From assembly GCF_000420045.1 (NCBI RefSeq), contig NZ_ATUE01000007.1, forward strand, positions 288,999-352,998: 64,000 nucleotides of DNA, written 5' to 3'. Positions 36,120 to 45,277 of this stretch are shown here, in pieces (position 1 is the stretch's first letter; each line of letters begins with the position of its first letter). Position numbers and translations under genes: made by a program. The DNA comes from Perlucidibaca piscinae DSM 21586. GTDB taxonomy: Bacteria; Pseudomonadota; Gammaproteobacteria; Pseudomonadales; Moraxellaceae. Under the pieces are notes generated by a model that did no database searches, was not told the DNA's origin, and worked only from the letters and a program-made list of their open reading frames with translations.

Positions 36120-36767
36120 ATGCGTATTATTCTTCTGGGTGCTCCGGGCGCCGGCAAAGGCACCCAGGCCCAGATCATCATGAGCCGTTACGGCATTCCT
36201 CAGATCTCCACCGGCGACATGCTGCGTGCTGCCGTCAAGGCCGGCACCCCGCTGGGCGTTGCCGCCAAGCAGGTGATGGATGCAGGTGGCCTGGTTTCCG
36301 ACGATCTGATCATCGGGCTGGTCAAGGAGCGCATCGCGCAGGCTGACTGTGCCAAGGGCTTCCTGTTCGACGGCTTCCCGCGCACGATTCCCCAGGCCCA
36401 GGCCCTGATCGATGCCGGCGTGGCCATTGACCACGTCATCGAGATCCGCGTTGCCGACGAGGAAATCATCGCTCGCCTGTCCGGTCGCCGCGTGCACCCG
36501 GGCTCGGGTCGCGTCTACCACGTCCAGCACAACCCGCCCAAGGTGGATGGCAAGGATGACGTCACCGGTGAAGACCTGGTGCAGCGTCCGGATGACAGCG
36601 AAGAGACCGTGCGCAAGCGTCTCGACATCTATCACAGCCAGACCCAGCCGCTGGTCGGATTCTACCAGGAGCGTGCCGGTCAGCCCGGTGCTGCCCGCTA
36701 CACCCTGGTCGAAGGCGTGGGTTCGGTCGACGACATCACCCAGCGCCTGCTCGCCACCTTCCAGTAA
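36120..36767 (+). CDS. adk: Adenylate kinase
   Basis: Interconverts 2 ADP with ATP and AMP. 215 residues with the P-loop GAPGAGKGTQ at 7-16, LFDGFPRTIPQAQAL near 82 for AMP binding, and a long LID domain (about 120-160, RVYHVQHNPPK) without the zinc cysteines, as usual in Gram-negatives. Flanked by its own promoter candidate and a strong terminator, so probably monocistronic. Confidence 0.98.
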   Translation: MRIILLGAPGAGKGTQAQIIMSRYGIPQISTGDMLRAAVKAGTPLGVAAKQVMDAGGLVSDDLIIGLVKERIAQADCAKGFLFDGFPRTIPQAQALIDAGVAIDHVIEIRVADEEIIARLSGRRVHPGSGRVYHVQHNPPKVDGKDDVTGEDLVQRPDDSEETVRKRLDIYHSQTQPLVGFYQERAGQPGAARYTLVEGVGSVDDITQRLLATFQ

Positions 36768-36787
36768 GGTTGCCGAACTGCTCGCAG

Positions 36788-36813
36788 AACGCCGCGCTTG
36801 TCGCGGCGTTTTT
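36788..36813 (+). terminator. Intrinsic terminator after adk
   Basis: AACGCCGCG and CGCGGCGTT form a 9-base-pair stem with loop CTTGT, followed by TTT, 20 bases after the adk stop. Confidence 0.88.
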
Positions 36814-36836
36814 GTGTCTGCGCCAACGGCAACGGC

Positions 36837-36865
36837 TTGGGCGAGGGCGCCGCGCGTTGTAGTCT
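36837..36865 (+). promoter_or_regulatory. Candidate hemH promoter
   Basis: TTGGGC (36837-36842) and TAGTCT (36860-36865) with exactly 17 bases between them, 75 bases before hemH and just after the adk terminator. Confidence 0.45.
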
Positions 36866-36940
36866 TCCCGGCAGGCAGCGCATTCGTTCCAATGCCTTTC
36901 CCCCGGGCTGCCGTGGCCCTGCCACTGAAGAGAGAACACC

Positions 36941-37951
36941 ATGACCACCTCCCGACGCCCCCGCATCGGCATCATCCTCGCCAATCTGGGCACGCCGGAC
37001 ACGCCCACCGCAGCGGGTGTGCGCGCCTACTTGCGCGAGTTTCTCAGCGATCCCCGCGTGATCGAGGTGCCGCGCCTGGTCTGGTTCTTCATCCTGCGCC
37101 TGTTCATCCTGCCGTTGCGTTCGCCGCGCGTTGCCAAGGCCTATGCCGGGATCTGGGAAGTCGACTCGCCGATGCGTCTGACCCTGGTGCAACAGGTCAT
37201 CGCGGTTCGTGACCGGCTCGAGCAGCGCTTTCCCGAGGCCGAGCTCACCGTGCTGCCAGCCATGAGCTACGGCAATCCGCGTCTGTCGGTGGCCCTTGCC
37301 GGCGTGGCCGATCATGACGAGCTCATCGTGCTGCCGCTGTTCCCGCAGTTCTCCGCAACCTCGACCGCGCCGGTGCATGACCAGGTCGCGCGCTGGCAGC
37401 TCAGCCAGCGCCGCTACCCGGCGCTGCAGCTGGTCCGTGACTACCACGTGCATCCTGACTACATCGAGGCGCTGGCGCTGCGCGTCGAGGCGCACCGGGC
37501 CGAGCACGGTCCGGCCGACCGGCTGCTGCTGTCGTTCCACGGCATTCCCCAGCCGTATGCCGACAAGGGCGATCCCTACCCCCTGCATTGCCAGGCCACT
37601 ACAGCGGCGCTGCGCGCCCGGCTCGGTCTTGACGAGTCGACGTGCGTGATGAGCTTCCAGTCCCGTTTCGGCCTGCAGGAGTGGCTCAAGCCCTACACCG
37701 ACGACCTGCTGGCGCAATGGGGGCGTGACGGCGTGGCGTCTGTGCAGGTGCTGTGCCCGGCCTTCTCCGCCGACTGCCTGGAGACCCTGGAGGAAATCGC
37801 CATCGAGAACGGCGAGCATTTCAGGCACCACGGCGGACAGCGCTACGAATACATCCCGGCGCTTAATGTCGACGAGCACCATGTGCAGCTCATGGTCAAT
37901 CTGCTGGTGCCGCGCGTCGAGGCAGCGCTGAAGACGGTGTCCGTGGCATGA
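36941..37951 (+). CDS. hemH: Ferrochelatase
   Basis: Inserts ferrous iron into protoporphyrin IX, the last step of heme synthesis. 336 residues; catalytic histidine in LLLSFHGIPQPY near residue 195, and CPAFSADCLETLEEI near 270 contains the conserved acidic residues. The N-terminal NLGTPDTPT is typical. It provides heme for the ccm system a few genes upstream, but there is no direct operon link. The stop overlaps the ydbH start. Confidence 0.96.
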   Translation: MTTSRRPRIGIILANLGTPDTPTAAGVRAYLREFLSDPRVIEVPRLVWFFILRLFILPLRSPRVAKAYAGIWEVDSPMRLTLVQQVIAVRDRLEQRFPEAELTVLPAMSYGNPRLSVALAGVADHDELIVLPLFPQFSATSTAPVHDQVARWQLSQRRYPALQLVRDYHVHPDYIEALALRVEAHRAEHGPADRLLLSFHGIPQPYADKGDPYPLHCQATTAALRARLGLDESTCVMSFQSRFGLQEWLKPYTDDLLAQWGRDGVASVQVLCPAFSADCLETLEEIAIENGEHFRHHGGQRYEYIPALNVDEHHVQLMVNLLVPRVEAALKTVSVA

Positions 37952-40584
37952 CGGATGCCACCCGGATCACACGGGCCCGCCATGTGGCCTGGCTGTGCAT
38001 TCCGGGTGGCATCGTCCTCGCCGCTGCGTTGCTGCTGGCCCTGGCCGTGGCCATCGCAGCCTGGCTGTCGGGGCTGCGCGTGGAGCGGCCAGGCTGGCAG
38101 CAGGGGCTGGTGGTCGGTGGCTGGCAGCTCTGGCAGGACGACTGCCTGTCAGTGTCGGGTGATCGCGCCCGCCTGGCCTGGCAATGGCCAGTGTCCCTGC
38201 AGCTGGATCGCGTGCGTCTGGGCAGCTGCCCGCGCAGCGAGCCTTTGCGTCCGGCAGCGCCCGGCTGGGCACCGCCGTTCCGACTCGCCATCGCCGAACT
38301 TCAGGGGGTTCCCGGCCTGCCCTCGGCAGCAGCGCTGACGCTGTCTCACCATGACGGGCTCTGGCGCGTGCAGGCGGCACTGCCCGGTCAGCAGCTGCAG
38401 GCTGACTATCGTCGCGCCACAGCGACCTGGGTGTTGACGGGCAGCCTGCAGGCCGCCGCCTGGCGCAAGGATCTCAGCGGACAGGTTAGGGTGCAGGGCA
38501 GGGGCCGCTGGCAGGGGCTCCAGCATGACGGTGAAGTGACGGTGAGCGGCAGCGATCTGGGGCTCGCGGCGCGTCCGGAACGCGCTCGCGCTCACGCCAG
38601 CCTGATCTGGCAACAGCTGGGCTGGCGTGCTCAGCTCGCCGTGCCGGATGCATTGCCGTTGCCCGCCGGCTGGCGCCTGAGTCCGGGGCAGGTGTTGACG
38701 GCAGCGGGCAATGCCGCGCATGTCGAGTCGCTGCAGGCCGGTCTGCAGCTGCACGGGCCCCAGGGCCGGGCGCGCCTGCAGGTGCGCGGCGCGCCGGGCG
38801 GGCGTGCCGGCGATGGCGAGCTGGTGCTGGACCAGGGTGACTGGTCAGGGCGCTGGCCGTTGCGCTGGGATGCCCGTCAGCTGACCTTGCTGCCAGCACG
38901 TCTGCAGCTGCCGGGTGGCCTGCGCTGGCAGCTGCTGCAGCCGCTCACGCTGCCGTGGGCGCGCGACCTGCCCGGTACGCTGGTCTGGCAGCTCGGCGTG
39001 CGCGAGCTGACGCTGGAGAGTCCGCAGGGCCAGCTGTCCTGGCAGGATGGCCTGCCGGTCTGGCAGGGCAGCGTGATCCTGTCCGGGCGCGAGCAGGGCA
39101 TGGCGCTCAGCGGGCAGTGGGAGGGCAAGGTGGGTGTTGAGGGCGCCAGCGGGCCCGACCTGCAGCTGCGTCTGCGCGCGCCGGATCGCGATCTGGCCAT
39201 TCGCCTGCCGGTGAGCGCGGTGCGTGCCCCGCACTGGCCGCTGCAGGCCGAACTCAACGGTCGCTGGCAGGGCTGGCCGGTACAGGGCACGGTCACGGCC
39301 AGACGGGCTGGCGACCTCTGGCAAGGCCGGCTGCAGGCCGGCTCGCGCCTGATCATGGCCACTTCCGGTGGCGAGCTGGGCTTGCGTGGCGACTGGCGCC
39401 AGCATGCTGACGGGAGCATCGAGCTGCTTTCCGGTGCCCGTGTCGAGCTGCGCCGGTCACTGTTTGGCACCGTGCTGCTGCAGCCGGTGACGGCGCAGGC
39501 GACAACGGCCATGCGTTGGCGGGACGGCACGCTCAGCGGCCGCTTGCAGCTTGCCGGTGAGGGCGCGACCATGCCGCGCCAGCGCGTTCCGACCTGGCGC
39601 GGCGAGCTGAGTCTGCACGGCAGTCGCGCCATGGTGGATGTGCAGATTCCGGCCTGGCAGAGCCGAGCGGCGGTGACGGCGGACTGGCAGCGCAAGCCGC
39701 TGCAGGGCACCTTCACGCTCGATTCGCCGATACACCCCGACATGGGAGGGGCGCTCGGCCTGGTGCTGCGTCAGGGCACGGTTTCCGGCAGCGGGCGCTG
39801 GCGCCAGGCGGATGGCTGGCAGGCCGATGCTTCGCTGCAATTGCGCGATCTCGGCCTGGACTCGGGCAGCACCACGCTGCGCGGTCTCGATGCCAGCGTG
39901 CAGGGCCGGTACGCGACGGACGCCTGGCGGCTGGCCAGCAGCGGACCGGTGCGCATTGCCACCGTGGCCATCGGTACCGACATCACCGACTCGAGGTTCG
40001 AGCTGGAGGGCACGCCAGAGCGCTGGCAGATACGTGATGCCTCGGCGAACCTGCTTGGCGGCAGCCTGTCGGCTGCGGTGCTGTCCTGGCCCTCAAGCGA
40101 GTGGCAGACCGTGACGCTGCGCGGACTCGATCTGGCGCAGCTGGTCGCGCTGGAGGGCAAGGAAGCGCCTCCGGTACGTCTTGGCGGCCGGGTTGGCGGC
40201 ACCCTGCCGCTGCGTCTGGGGCAGCGCTCGCTGGCCATTCGTGATGGCGTGCTGCGCAACGAGGGCGGGCTCACCCTGCAGGTGCCGCGCTCCCCGGCGG
40301 TGCAGGCCATGAGCCAGTCCAACCGTGCCGTGCAGCTGGCCATGGATACCCTCAGCGACATGCGTGTCAGCGAGTTCGATGCCCGTCTCGACATGGCCGA
40401 TGACGGCTGGCTGGATGCGCGTGTGAAAATTCGTGGCGACAGCGTTCAACCGATGCAGCCACCCGTCGTTTTGAACTACAGTCATCGTGAAAACGTGCTG
40501 CAATTGCTGCGCAGCCTGCGCATCAGTGACGAGATCTCGCAGCAGGTCATCGACCGCCATGGCGGCAACGGTGTCACCCAGTAA
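37948..40584 (+). CDS. ydbH: YdbH-family intermembrane lipid transport protein
   Basis: AsmA-like, probably inner-membrane-anchored and periplasm-spanning protein of 878 residues. In E. coli YdbH, with TamB and YhdP, moves phospholipids to the outer membrane. An N-terminal membrane helix (about 12-40) is followed by a long repetitive beta-rich region with many short Trp/Gln/Leu-containing strands, consistent with a lipid groove, and a conserved C-terminal domain (NRAVQLAMDTLSDM, then LNYSHRENVLQLLRSL). It starts inside the hemH stop and is followed by ynbE and ydbL, the same three-gene order as in E. coli. Confidence 0.85.
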   Translation: MTDATRITRARHVAWLCIPGGIVLAAALLLALAVAIAAWLSGLRVERPGWQQGLVVGGWQLWQDDCLSVSGDRARLAWQWPVSLQLDRVRLGSCPRSEPLRPAAPGWAPPFRLAIAELQGVPGLPSAAALTLSHHDGLWRVQAALPGQQLQADYRRATATWVLTGSLQAAAWRKDLSGQVRVQGRGRWQGLQHDGEVTVSGSDLGLAARPERARAHASLIWQQLGWRAQLAVPDALPLPAGWRLSPGQVLTAAGNAAHVESLQAGLQLHGPQGRARLQVRGAPGGRAGDGELVLDQGDWSGRWPLRWDARQLTLLPARLQLPGGLRWQLLQPLTLPWARDLPGTLVWQLGVRELTLESPQGQLSWQDGLPVWQGSVILSGREQGMALSGQWEGKVGVEGASGPDLQLRLRAPDRDLAIRLPVSAVRAPHWPLQAELNGRWQGWPVQGTVTARRAGDLWQGRLQAGSRLIMATSGGELGLRGDWRQHADGSIELLSGARVELRRSLFGTVLLQPVTAQATTAMRWRDGTLSGRLQLAGEGATMPRQRVPTWRGELSLHGSRAMVDVQIPAWQSRAAVTADWQRKPLQGTFTLDSPIHPDMGGALGLVLRQGTVSGSGRWRQADGWQADASLQLRDLGLDSGSTTLRGLDASVQGRYATDAWRLASSGPVRIATVAIGTDITDSRFELEGTPERWQIRDASANLLGGSLSAAVLSWPSSEWQTVTLRGLDLAQLVALEGKEAPPVRLGGRVGGTLPLRLGQRSLAIRDGVLRNEGGLTLQVPRSPAVQAMSQSNRAVQLAMDTLSDMRVSEFDARLDMADDGWLDARVKIRGDSVQPMQPPVVLNYSHRENVLQLLRSLRISDEISQQVIDRHGGNGVTQ

Positions 40585-40596
40585 AAGGAATTGACC

Positions 40597-40773
40597 ATGA
40601 GACTGCTTTGTCTGCTTGCCGTGGTGCCGCTGGCGGCCTGCATGCCCCGCATCGCGCTGGAAGCTCCCAAGGAGCCCATCACCATCAACATGAACGTGAA
40701 GATCGATCACGAGATCCGCCTCAAGGTGGAGAAGGACATCGATCAGCTCACCACCAACAGCACGCTTTTCTGA
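40597..40773 (+). CDS. ynbE: YnbE-like small lipoprotein
   Basis: 58-residue lipoprotein; the lipobox LAAC places the lipidated cysteine at residue 15, and the mature part is about 43 residues with EAPKEPITINMNVKIDHEI. In E. coli, YnbE is the outer-membrane partner that pairs with YdbH. An in-frame TTG two codons upstream exists, but the ATG has a good AAGGAA site. Its small size and position between ydbH and ydbL support the call. Confidence 0.85.
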   Translation: MRLLCLLAVVPLAACMPRIALEAPKEPITINMNVKIDHEIRLKVEKDIDQLTTNSTLF

Positions 40774-40784
40774 GGAGACGTGAC

Positions 40785-41108
40785 ATGACACGGTTCAAGG
40801 GGTTTCTCGCCATCCTGTTCCTGAGCATCAGCCCGCTGGTGATGGCTCTCGACCTCGATGCCGCCAAGGCCCAGGGGTTGCTCGGCGAGCAGCCGGACGG
40901 CTATCTCGGCGTGGTGCAGTCAACGCCGGATGCGGTGGCACTGGCCGCCGACATCAATGCCAAGCGCAAGGCGGCCTACGAGGAGATCGCGCGCAAGAAC
41001 GGCGCCACCCTGGCCCAGGTCGCTGCCATGACGGGCGAGAAGGTGATCGCCAAGGCCGCTGCCGGCACCTACATCAAGACGCCGCAGGGGCAGTGGCAGA
41101 AGAAGTGA
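40785..41108 (+). CDS. ydbL: YdbL-like periplasmic protein (DUF1318)
   Basis: 107-residue exported protein with a signal peptide ending near LVMA-LDL (about residue 21). The mature part has KAQGLLGEQPDGYLGVV and ends AAAGTYIKTPQGQWQKK, features of the YdbL/DUF1318 family. In E. coli YdbL is thought to modulate YdbH-YnbE assembly. ATG at 40785 follows GAGGAG by seven bases. Last gene of the ydbH operon. Confidence 0.85.
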   Translation: MTRFKGFLAILFLSISPLVMALDLDAAKAQGLLGEQPDGYLGVVQSTPDAVALAADINAKRKAAYEEIARKNGATLAQVAAMTGEKVIAKAAAGTYIKTPQGQWQKK

Positions 41109-41186
41109 CACGGTGGCGGCCATCCCCGGCCGCCTGATCCGGGCGCCATCCGCGCCACGTCTCGCCATCGGAATCCGCCAACCTTT

Positions 41187-41194
41187 GCTACACT
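41187..41194 (+). promoter_or_regulatory. Candidate extended -10 element for the helicase gene
   Basis: GCTACACT, preceded by TT to give TTGCTACACT, is an extended -10 lying 28 bases before the helicase start. The -35 region (CATCGG at 17-base spacing) is poor. Confidence 0.35.
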
Positions 41195-41221
41195 CCGGTG
41201 GCCTCGCCGGAGTTCTTCCTC

Positions 41222-43219
41222 ATGTCCGACCTGCTGATCCCTCCTGACACACGCGATGTGCCGGGCAAGTCCCCCGTGCCGGTCGGCAATGCCCGCCAGG
41301 CGCTGGGTGCGGATGGCGTTTTCGCCGCCCAGGTGCCCGGTTACCAGCCGCGCGAGCCGCAGATCCGCATGGCCGAGGCGGTCGAGCAGGCACTGGCCAA
41401 GCGCCGCCTGCTGCTGGTCGAGGCCGGTACCGGCACCGGCAAGACCTATGCCTACCTGGTCCCGGCCATCCTGTCAGGACACAAGGTGCTGATCTCCACC
41501 GGCACCCGCAACCTGCAGGACCAGCTTTTTCACCGCGACCTGCCCAACGTCCGCCGCCTGCTCGGCCGGCCGGTACGCACGGCCCTGCTCAAGGGCCGCA
41601 GCAACTACCTCTGTCCCTACCGGCTCGAGCAGCACCTGGGCGAGGGCATGCTGGATTCGCGGCAGGCAGTGCATGACCTCAATCGCGTGGCTGCCTGGGC
41701 CAACAAGACCCAGCTTGGTGACATCGCCGAGTTGCTCGACATCGCCGAGGACTCGCCGGTGTGGCCGCTGGTCACCAGCACCGCCGACAACTGCCTGGGC
41801 CAGGAGTGTCCGAAGCTGGCCGACTGTCCGCTCATGAAGGCGCGCGAGATGGCCGCCGAGGCCGAGCTCATCGTCGTCAACCACCACCTGTTCTTCGCCG
41901 ACAAGGCGCTCAAGGACAAGGGCTTCGGGGATCTGCTGCCTGAGGTCGACGCGGTGATCTTCGACGAGGCGCACCAGCTGCCGGAAACCGCCGCCATGTT
42001 CTTCGGCCAGAGCCTGTCCTCGCGCCAGATCCACGACTTGCTGCAGGATGCCCTGCGCGAGGTGCTGGCAGCCGGCGGTGACCTGCGCGGCATGAACGAC
42101 CTGGTGCAGCAGGTCGAGACCCGGCTGGCGCATTTCCGCCTGCTCATGGGCGAGGACGCCCGCAAGGGCATCTGGTCGGAGTTGTCCGGCCAGGCGGAGC
42201 TGCCGGCAGCGATCACGGCGGTTCAGCTTGGTCTCGCAGCCGTCACCGATGCCCTGGCCGCGCTCAAGGACCGCAGCAAGGGCCTGGAAAGCTGTCACCG
42301 GCGCGCCGAGGATCTGGGCGAGGCCTTCGAGGAACTCACCGGACCGACACCCGACAACCAGGTGCACTGGTTCGAGACCTTCCGCAAGGGCTTCGTGCTG
42401 CAGTGGACGCCACTGGAAGTGTCCGGCCCGTTCCGCGCCCTGCTCGACCAGGAGCCCATGGCCTGGGTGCTGACCTCGGCGACGCTGGCCGTACGCGAGG
42501 ACTTCCGTCACATCAGCGCCCAGCTCGGCCTGCCCGACGACATCGACACCCTGCAGCTGCCCAGCCCCTTCGCCTACGAGCAGCAGGCCCTGTTCTACGT
42601 GCCGCGCGACCTGCCCGACCCGGGAGCGCGCGAGTACACCCGTGCCACTCTGGAGGCGGCACTGCCGGTGCTGCGTGCCAGCGGCGGGCGAGCCTTCTTC
42701 CTGTTCACCTCGCACCGCGCCCTCAAGGAGGCGGCCGAGTGGCTGCCCAGGCAGCTCGACTACACCTTCCTGGTGCAGGGCACCCAGCCCAAGGCCGAGC
42801 TGCTGCGCCGCTTCGCCAGCACGCCGGAATGCGTGTTGCTGGCCACCGGCGCGTTCTGGGAGGGGGTCGACGTGCGCGGCCAGGCGCTGTCGCTGGTGAT
42901 CATCGACAAGCTGCCCTTCGCCTCGCCGGTGGATCCGGTTGTCGCCGCCCGCCTGGATGCGTATAAAGCGCGGGGGCGCAATCCGTTCACGGCCTATCAG
43001 CTGCCGGCGGCCATCATCGCCATGAAGCAGGGTGCCGGCCGTCTCATCCGTGACGTGCTCGACACCGGCGTGCTCATGGTCTGCGATCCGCGTCTGGTCG
43101 GGCGGCCCTATGGTCAGCTCTTCCTGCAGAGTCTGCCGCCGATGCGGCGTACCCGCAGCCTGGACGAGGTGCGAGCCTTCTTCACTTTCATCAACACCCT
43201 GGAGTCGGAATCGGCATGA
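41222..43219 (+). CDS. yoaA: DinG/YoaA-family iron-sulfur DNA helicase
   Basis: XPD-like superfamily 2 helicase of 665 residues, 5'-3' polarity in the family, linked to repair of stalled forks. Walker A is EAGTGTGKTYAYL near residue 67; four cysteines of an iron-sulfur cluster are visible in SNYLCPYR and DNCLGQECPKLADC; the DEAH box is VIFDEAHQL. Helicase C-terminal motifs include LLATGAFWEGVDVRG and MKQGAGRLIRD. The ATG at 41222 was preferred to an upstream in-frame codon. Overlaps tsaB by ATGA, the yoaA-tsaB order also seen in E. coli. Confidence 0.92.
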   Translation: MSDLLIPPDTRDVPGKSPVPVGNARQALGADGVFAAQVPGYQPREPQIRMAEAVEQALAKRRLLLVEAGTGTGKTYAYLVPAILSGHKVLISTGTRNLQDQLFHRDLPNVRRLLGRPVRTALLKGRSNYLCPYRLEQHLGEGMLDSRQAVHDLNRVAAWANKTQLGDIAELLDIAEDSPVWPLVTSTADNCLGQECPKLADCPLMKAREMAAEAELIVVNHHLFFADKALKDKGFGDLLPEVDAVIFDEAHQLPETAAMFFGQSLSSRQIHDLLQDALREVLAAGGDLRGMNDLVQQVETRLAHFRLLMGEDARKGIWSELSGQAELPAAITAVQLGLAAVTDALAALKDRSKGLESCHRRAEDLGEAFEELTGPTPDNQVHWFETFRKGFVLQWTPLEVSGPFRALLDQEPMAWVLTSATLAVREDFRHISAQLGLPDDIDTLQLPSPFAYEQQALFYVPRDLPDPGAREYTRATLEAALPVLRASGGRAFFLFTSHRALKEAAEWLPRQLDYTFLVQGTQPKAELLRRFASTPECVLLATGAFWEGVDVRGQALSLVIIDKLPFASPVDPVVAARLDAYKARGRNPFTAYQLPAAIIAMKQGAGRLIRDVLDTGVLMVCDPRLVGRPYGQLFLQSLPPMRRTRSLDEVRAFFTFINTLESESA

Positions 43220-43944
43220 AGTTGCTGGCCCTGGAAACTGCCACCGAAGCCTGTTCGGTCGCGCTGCTGAGCCGTGACGACGCGGGCGAACTGATCACCG
43301 TCGCACGTCGCCAGCACGCCCCGCGCCAGCAGACCCAGCTCATCCTGCCCATGGTCGATGCCGTGCTGGCCGAGGTCGGCGCGAGCCTGCATGATCTCGA
43401 TGCCATTGCCTATTCCTGCGGTCCTGGCGCCTTCACCGGGGTGCGTATCGCCGCTGCTGTCGCCCAGGGCCTGGCACTGGGTGCCGAGCTGCCGGTGGTG
43501 GCCGTATCCAGCCTGCGTGCGCTGGCGCAGAGCGCCTGGCGACAGCGTCAGGTCGAGGTTGTGGCAGCCAGCCTGGATGCGCGCATGCAGGAGATCTATC
43601 TCGGCCTGTTCCGGCTTGATGTCGATCAGCGCATGCAGCCCCTGCTGCCGGAGCTGGCCTGCCGGCCTGGCCAGGTGCCGGAGGCGGTTGCCGCCTGCTG
43701 GCAGCAGCAGACGACGGCCTCTGCTGAACCTGCCGGCGCCATCGGCTCGGGCTGGGCGACCTATGCCGATCTGCTGCAGGTTCAGCTGCCGGTCAGTGAT
43801 GTGCTGCCCGATGGCGCCCCGGATGCCGCCGATGTGGCCTGGCTGGCGCTGCCCGAGGTCGAGGCGGGCAGGGCACTGGCCCCGGAGCTGGCCCTGCCGG
43901 TCTATCTCCGCGATGATGTCTGGCAGAAACTGCCGGGGCGTTGA
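43216..43944 (+). CDS. tsaB: tRNA threonylcarbamoyladenosine synthesis protein TsaB
   Basis: Non-catalytic ASKHA-fold partner of TsaD in making t6A37 of ANN-decoding tRNAs. 242 residues beginning LLALETATEACSVALL, with LPMVDAVLAEVG and YSCGPGAFTGVRIAAAVAQG near residue 70, the TsaB signature. The start overlaps the helicase stop. Partners tsaC, tsaD and tsaE are not in the window. Confidence 0.95.
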   Translation: MKLLALETATEACSVALLSRDDAGELITVARRQHAPRQQTQLILPMVDAVLAEVGASLHDLDAIAYSCGPGAFTGVRIAAAVAQGLALGAELPVVAVSSLRALAQSAWRQRQVEVVAASLDARMQEIYLGLFRLDVDQRMQPLLPELACRPGQVPEAVAACWQQQTTASAEPAGAIGSGWATYADLLQVQLPVSDVLPDGAPDAADVAWLALPEVEAGRALAPELALPVYLRDDVWQKLPGR

Positions 43945-43946
43945 GC

Positions 43947-44411
43947 ATGAGCCTTTCTTCCGAACCGGTCTGGGACTATCCCTGCCCGCATACGCTGGAT
44001 GTGCAGGTGGCCCCGGAGCACATCGACGTCATGCGCCACACCAACAACGTGGTCTACCTGCAGTGGCTGGAAGACGTGGCCTGGTCGCATTCACGCGCGC
44101 TCGGCCTGGGGCCGGCGGAGTACGAGGCGCTGGGGCACGGCATGGTGGTGCGGCAGCATCAGCTCAATTACCTGCATGCCACCCGTCTCGGCGAGCGTCT
44201 GCGCCTGGCAACCTGGCTCACCGCCGTCGACAGGCTGTCGACGTACCGCGTGTATCAGTTCGTGCGACTGGATGACGGCGTTACCGTGTTTCGCGGCAGC
44301 ACCCATTTCGTCTGCGTCGACATCGCCGAAGGGCGCTTGCGCCGCATGCCCTCCGCCTTTCATGCCGCCTATGCCGCCGCTGCCCTGCCAGCCGCCGACA
44401 CGGCGCTCTGA
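43947..44411 (+). CDS. Hotdog-fold acyl-CoA thioesterase, YbgC/FadM-like
   Basis: 154-residue single-hotdog protein. The segment HIDVMRHTNNVVYLQWLED near residues 28-46 matches the 4-hydroxybenzoyl-CoA-thioesterase-like family, including the conserved Asp in the D-x-x-x-H-x-N-N type motif. Likely cleaves acyl-CoAs; substrate unknown. The ATG at 43947 lies three bases after the tsaB stop. Continuous with yoaA and tsaB, uppP follows after 37 bases. Confidence 0.82.
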   Translation: MSLSSEPVWDYPCPHTLDVQVAPEHIDVMRHTNNVVYLQWLEDVAWSHSRALGLGPAEYEALGHGMVVRQHQLNYLHATRLGERLRLATWLTAVDRLSTYRVYQFVRLDDGVTVFRGSTHFVCVDIAEGRLRRMPSAFHAAYAAAALPAADTAL

Positions 44412-44448
44412 CCACCATCACCACCCCTGACCACTAGGACGACAAGAC

Positions 44449-45273
44449 ATGGATTGGATGCTGTACCTGCAAGCCTTCGTGATGGGGGTGGTCGAAGGCC
44501 TGACCGAGTTCCTGCCGGTGTCCAGCACCGGTCACCTGATCGTCGCTGCCGAGCTCATGGACTTCTGGACGCCGCAGAAGCGCATCGTGTTCGAGATCGC
44601 CATCCAGCTCGGCGCCATCCTCGCGGTGTGCTGGGACTATCGTGCCAAGCTGACGGATGTCACCCGCGGCCTGTTCCAGCGCGATGCCGGCTCCTGGCGC
44701 TTCAGCATCAACATCCTGGTGGCCTTTCTGCCGGCCATGGTCATCGGTTTCTTCGCCATCGACTTCATCAAGGGGCATCTGTTCAACCCGCTGGTGGTGG
44801 CGACCGCGCTGATCCTGGGTGGCGTGCTGATTCTCTGGGCCGAGCGTCGTGATCATGTGGTGCGGGTTGCCGAGCTTGATGACCTGCGCTGGCAGGATGC
44901 GCTCAAGGTCGGCTTTGCCCAGTGCCTGGCCATGGTGCCCGGCACCTCGCGCTCGGGTGCCACCATCATCGGGGGCCTGTTCTTCGGCCTGTCGCGCAAG
45001 ACCGCTGCCGAGTTCTCCTTCTTCCTGGCCATCCCGACCATGGTGGCGGCCACGGTGTATTCCGTGGCCCGGCGCTGGGACCAGTTCCTGCTGGTTGATC
45101 TGCCGGTGTTCGCCATCGGCTTCGTGACCGCCTTCCTGGTCGCGGCCTGGGTGGTCAAGGCGCTGGTGCGCTTCGTTTCCAACCACGGCTTCACGGTGTT
45201 CGCCTGGTATCGCATCGCCTTCGGCCTGTTCATCTGGCTGAGCGCCAGCAGCGGTCTGGTGCAGTGGAGCTGA
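44449..45273 (+). CDS. uppP: Undecaprenyl-diphosphate phosphatase (UppP/BacA)
   Basis: Inner-membrane phosphatase recycling undecaprenyl diphosphate to the monophosphate; overproduction gives bacitracin resistance in the family. 274 residues, about eight membrane helices. The two inverted-repeat motifs are EGLTEFLPVSSTGHLI (about 17-32) and PGTSRSGATIIGG (about 165), with the catalytic Glu/Arg/Ser residues. Acts on the product lipid of uppS, which is far upstream. Confidence 0.97.
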   Translation: MDWMLYLQAFVMGVVEGLTEFLPVSSTGHLIVAAELMDFWTPQKRIVFEIAIQLGAILAVCWDYRAKLTDVTRGLFQRDAGSWRFSINILVAFLPAMVIGFFAIDFIKGHLFNPLVVATALILGGVLILWAERRDHVVRVAELDDLRWQDALKVGFAQCLAMVPGTSRSGATIIGGLFFGLSRKTAAEFSFFLAIPTMVAATVYSVARRWDQFLLVDLPVFAIGFVTAFLVAAWVVKALVRFVSNHGFTVFAWYRIAFGLFIWLSASSGLVQWS

Positions 45274-45277
45274 CACG

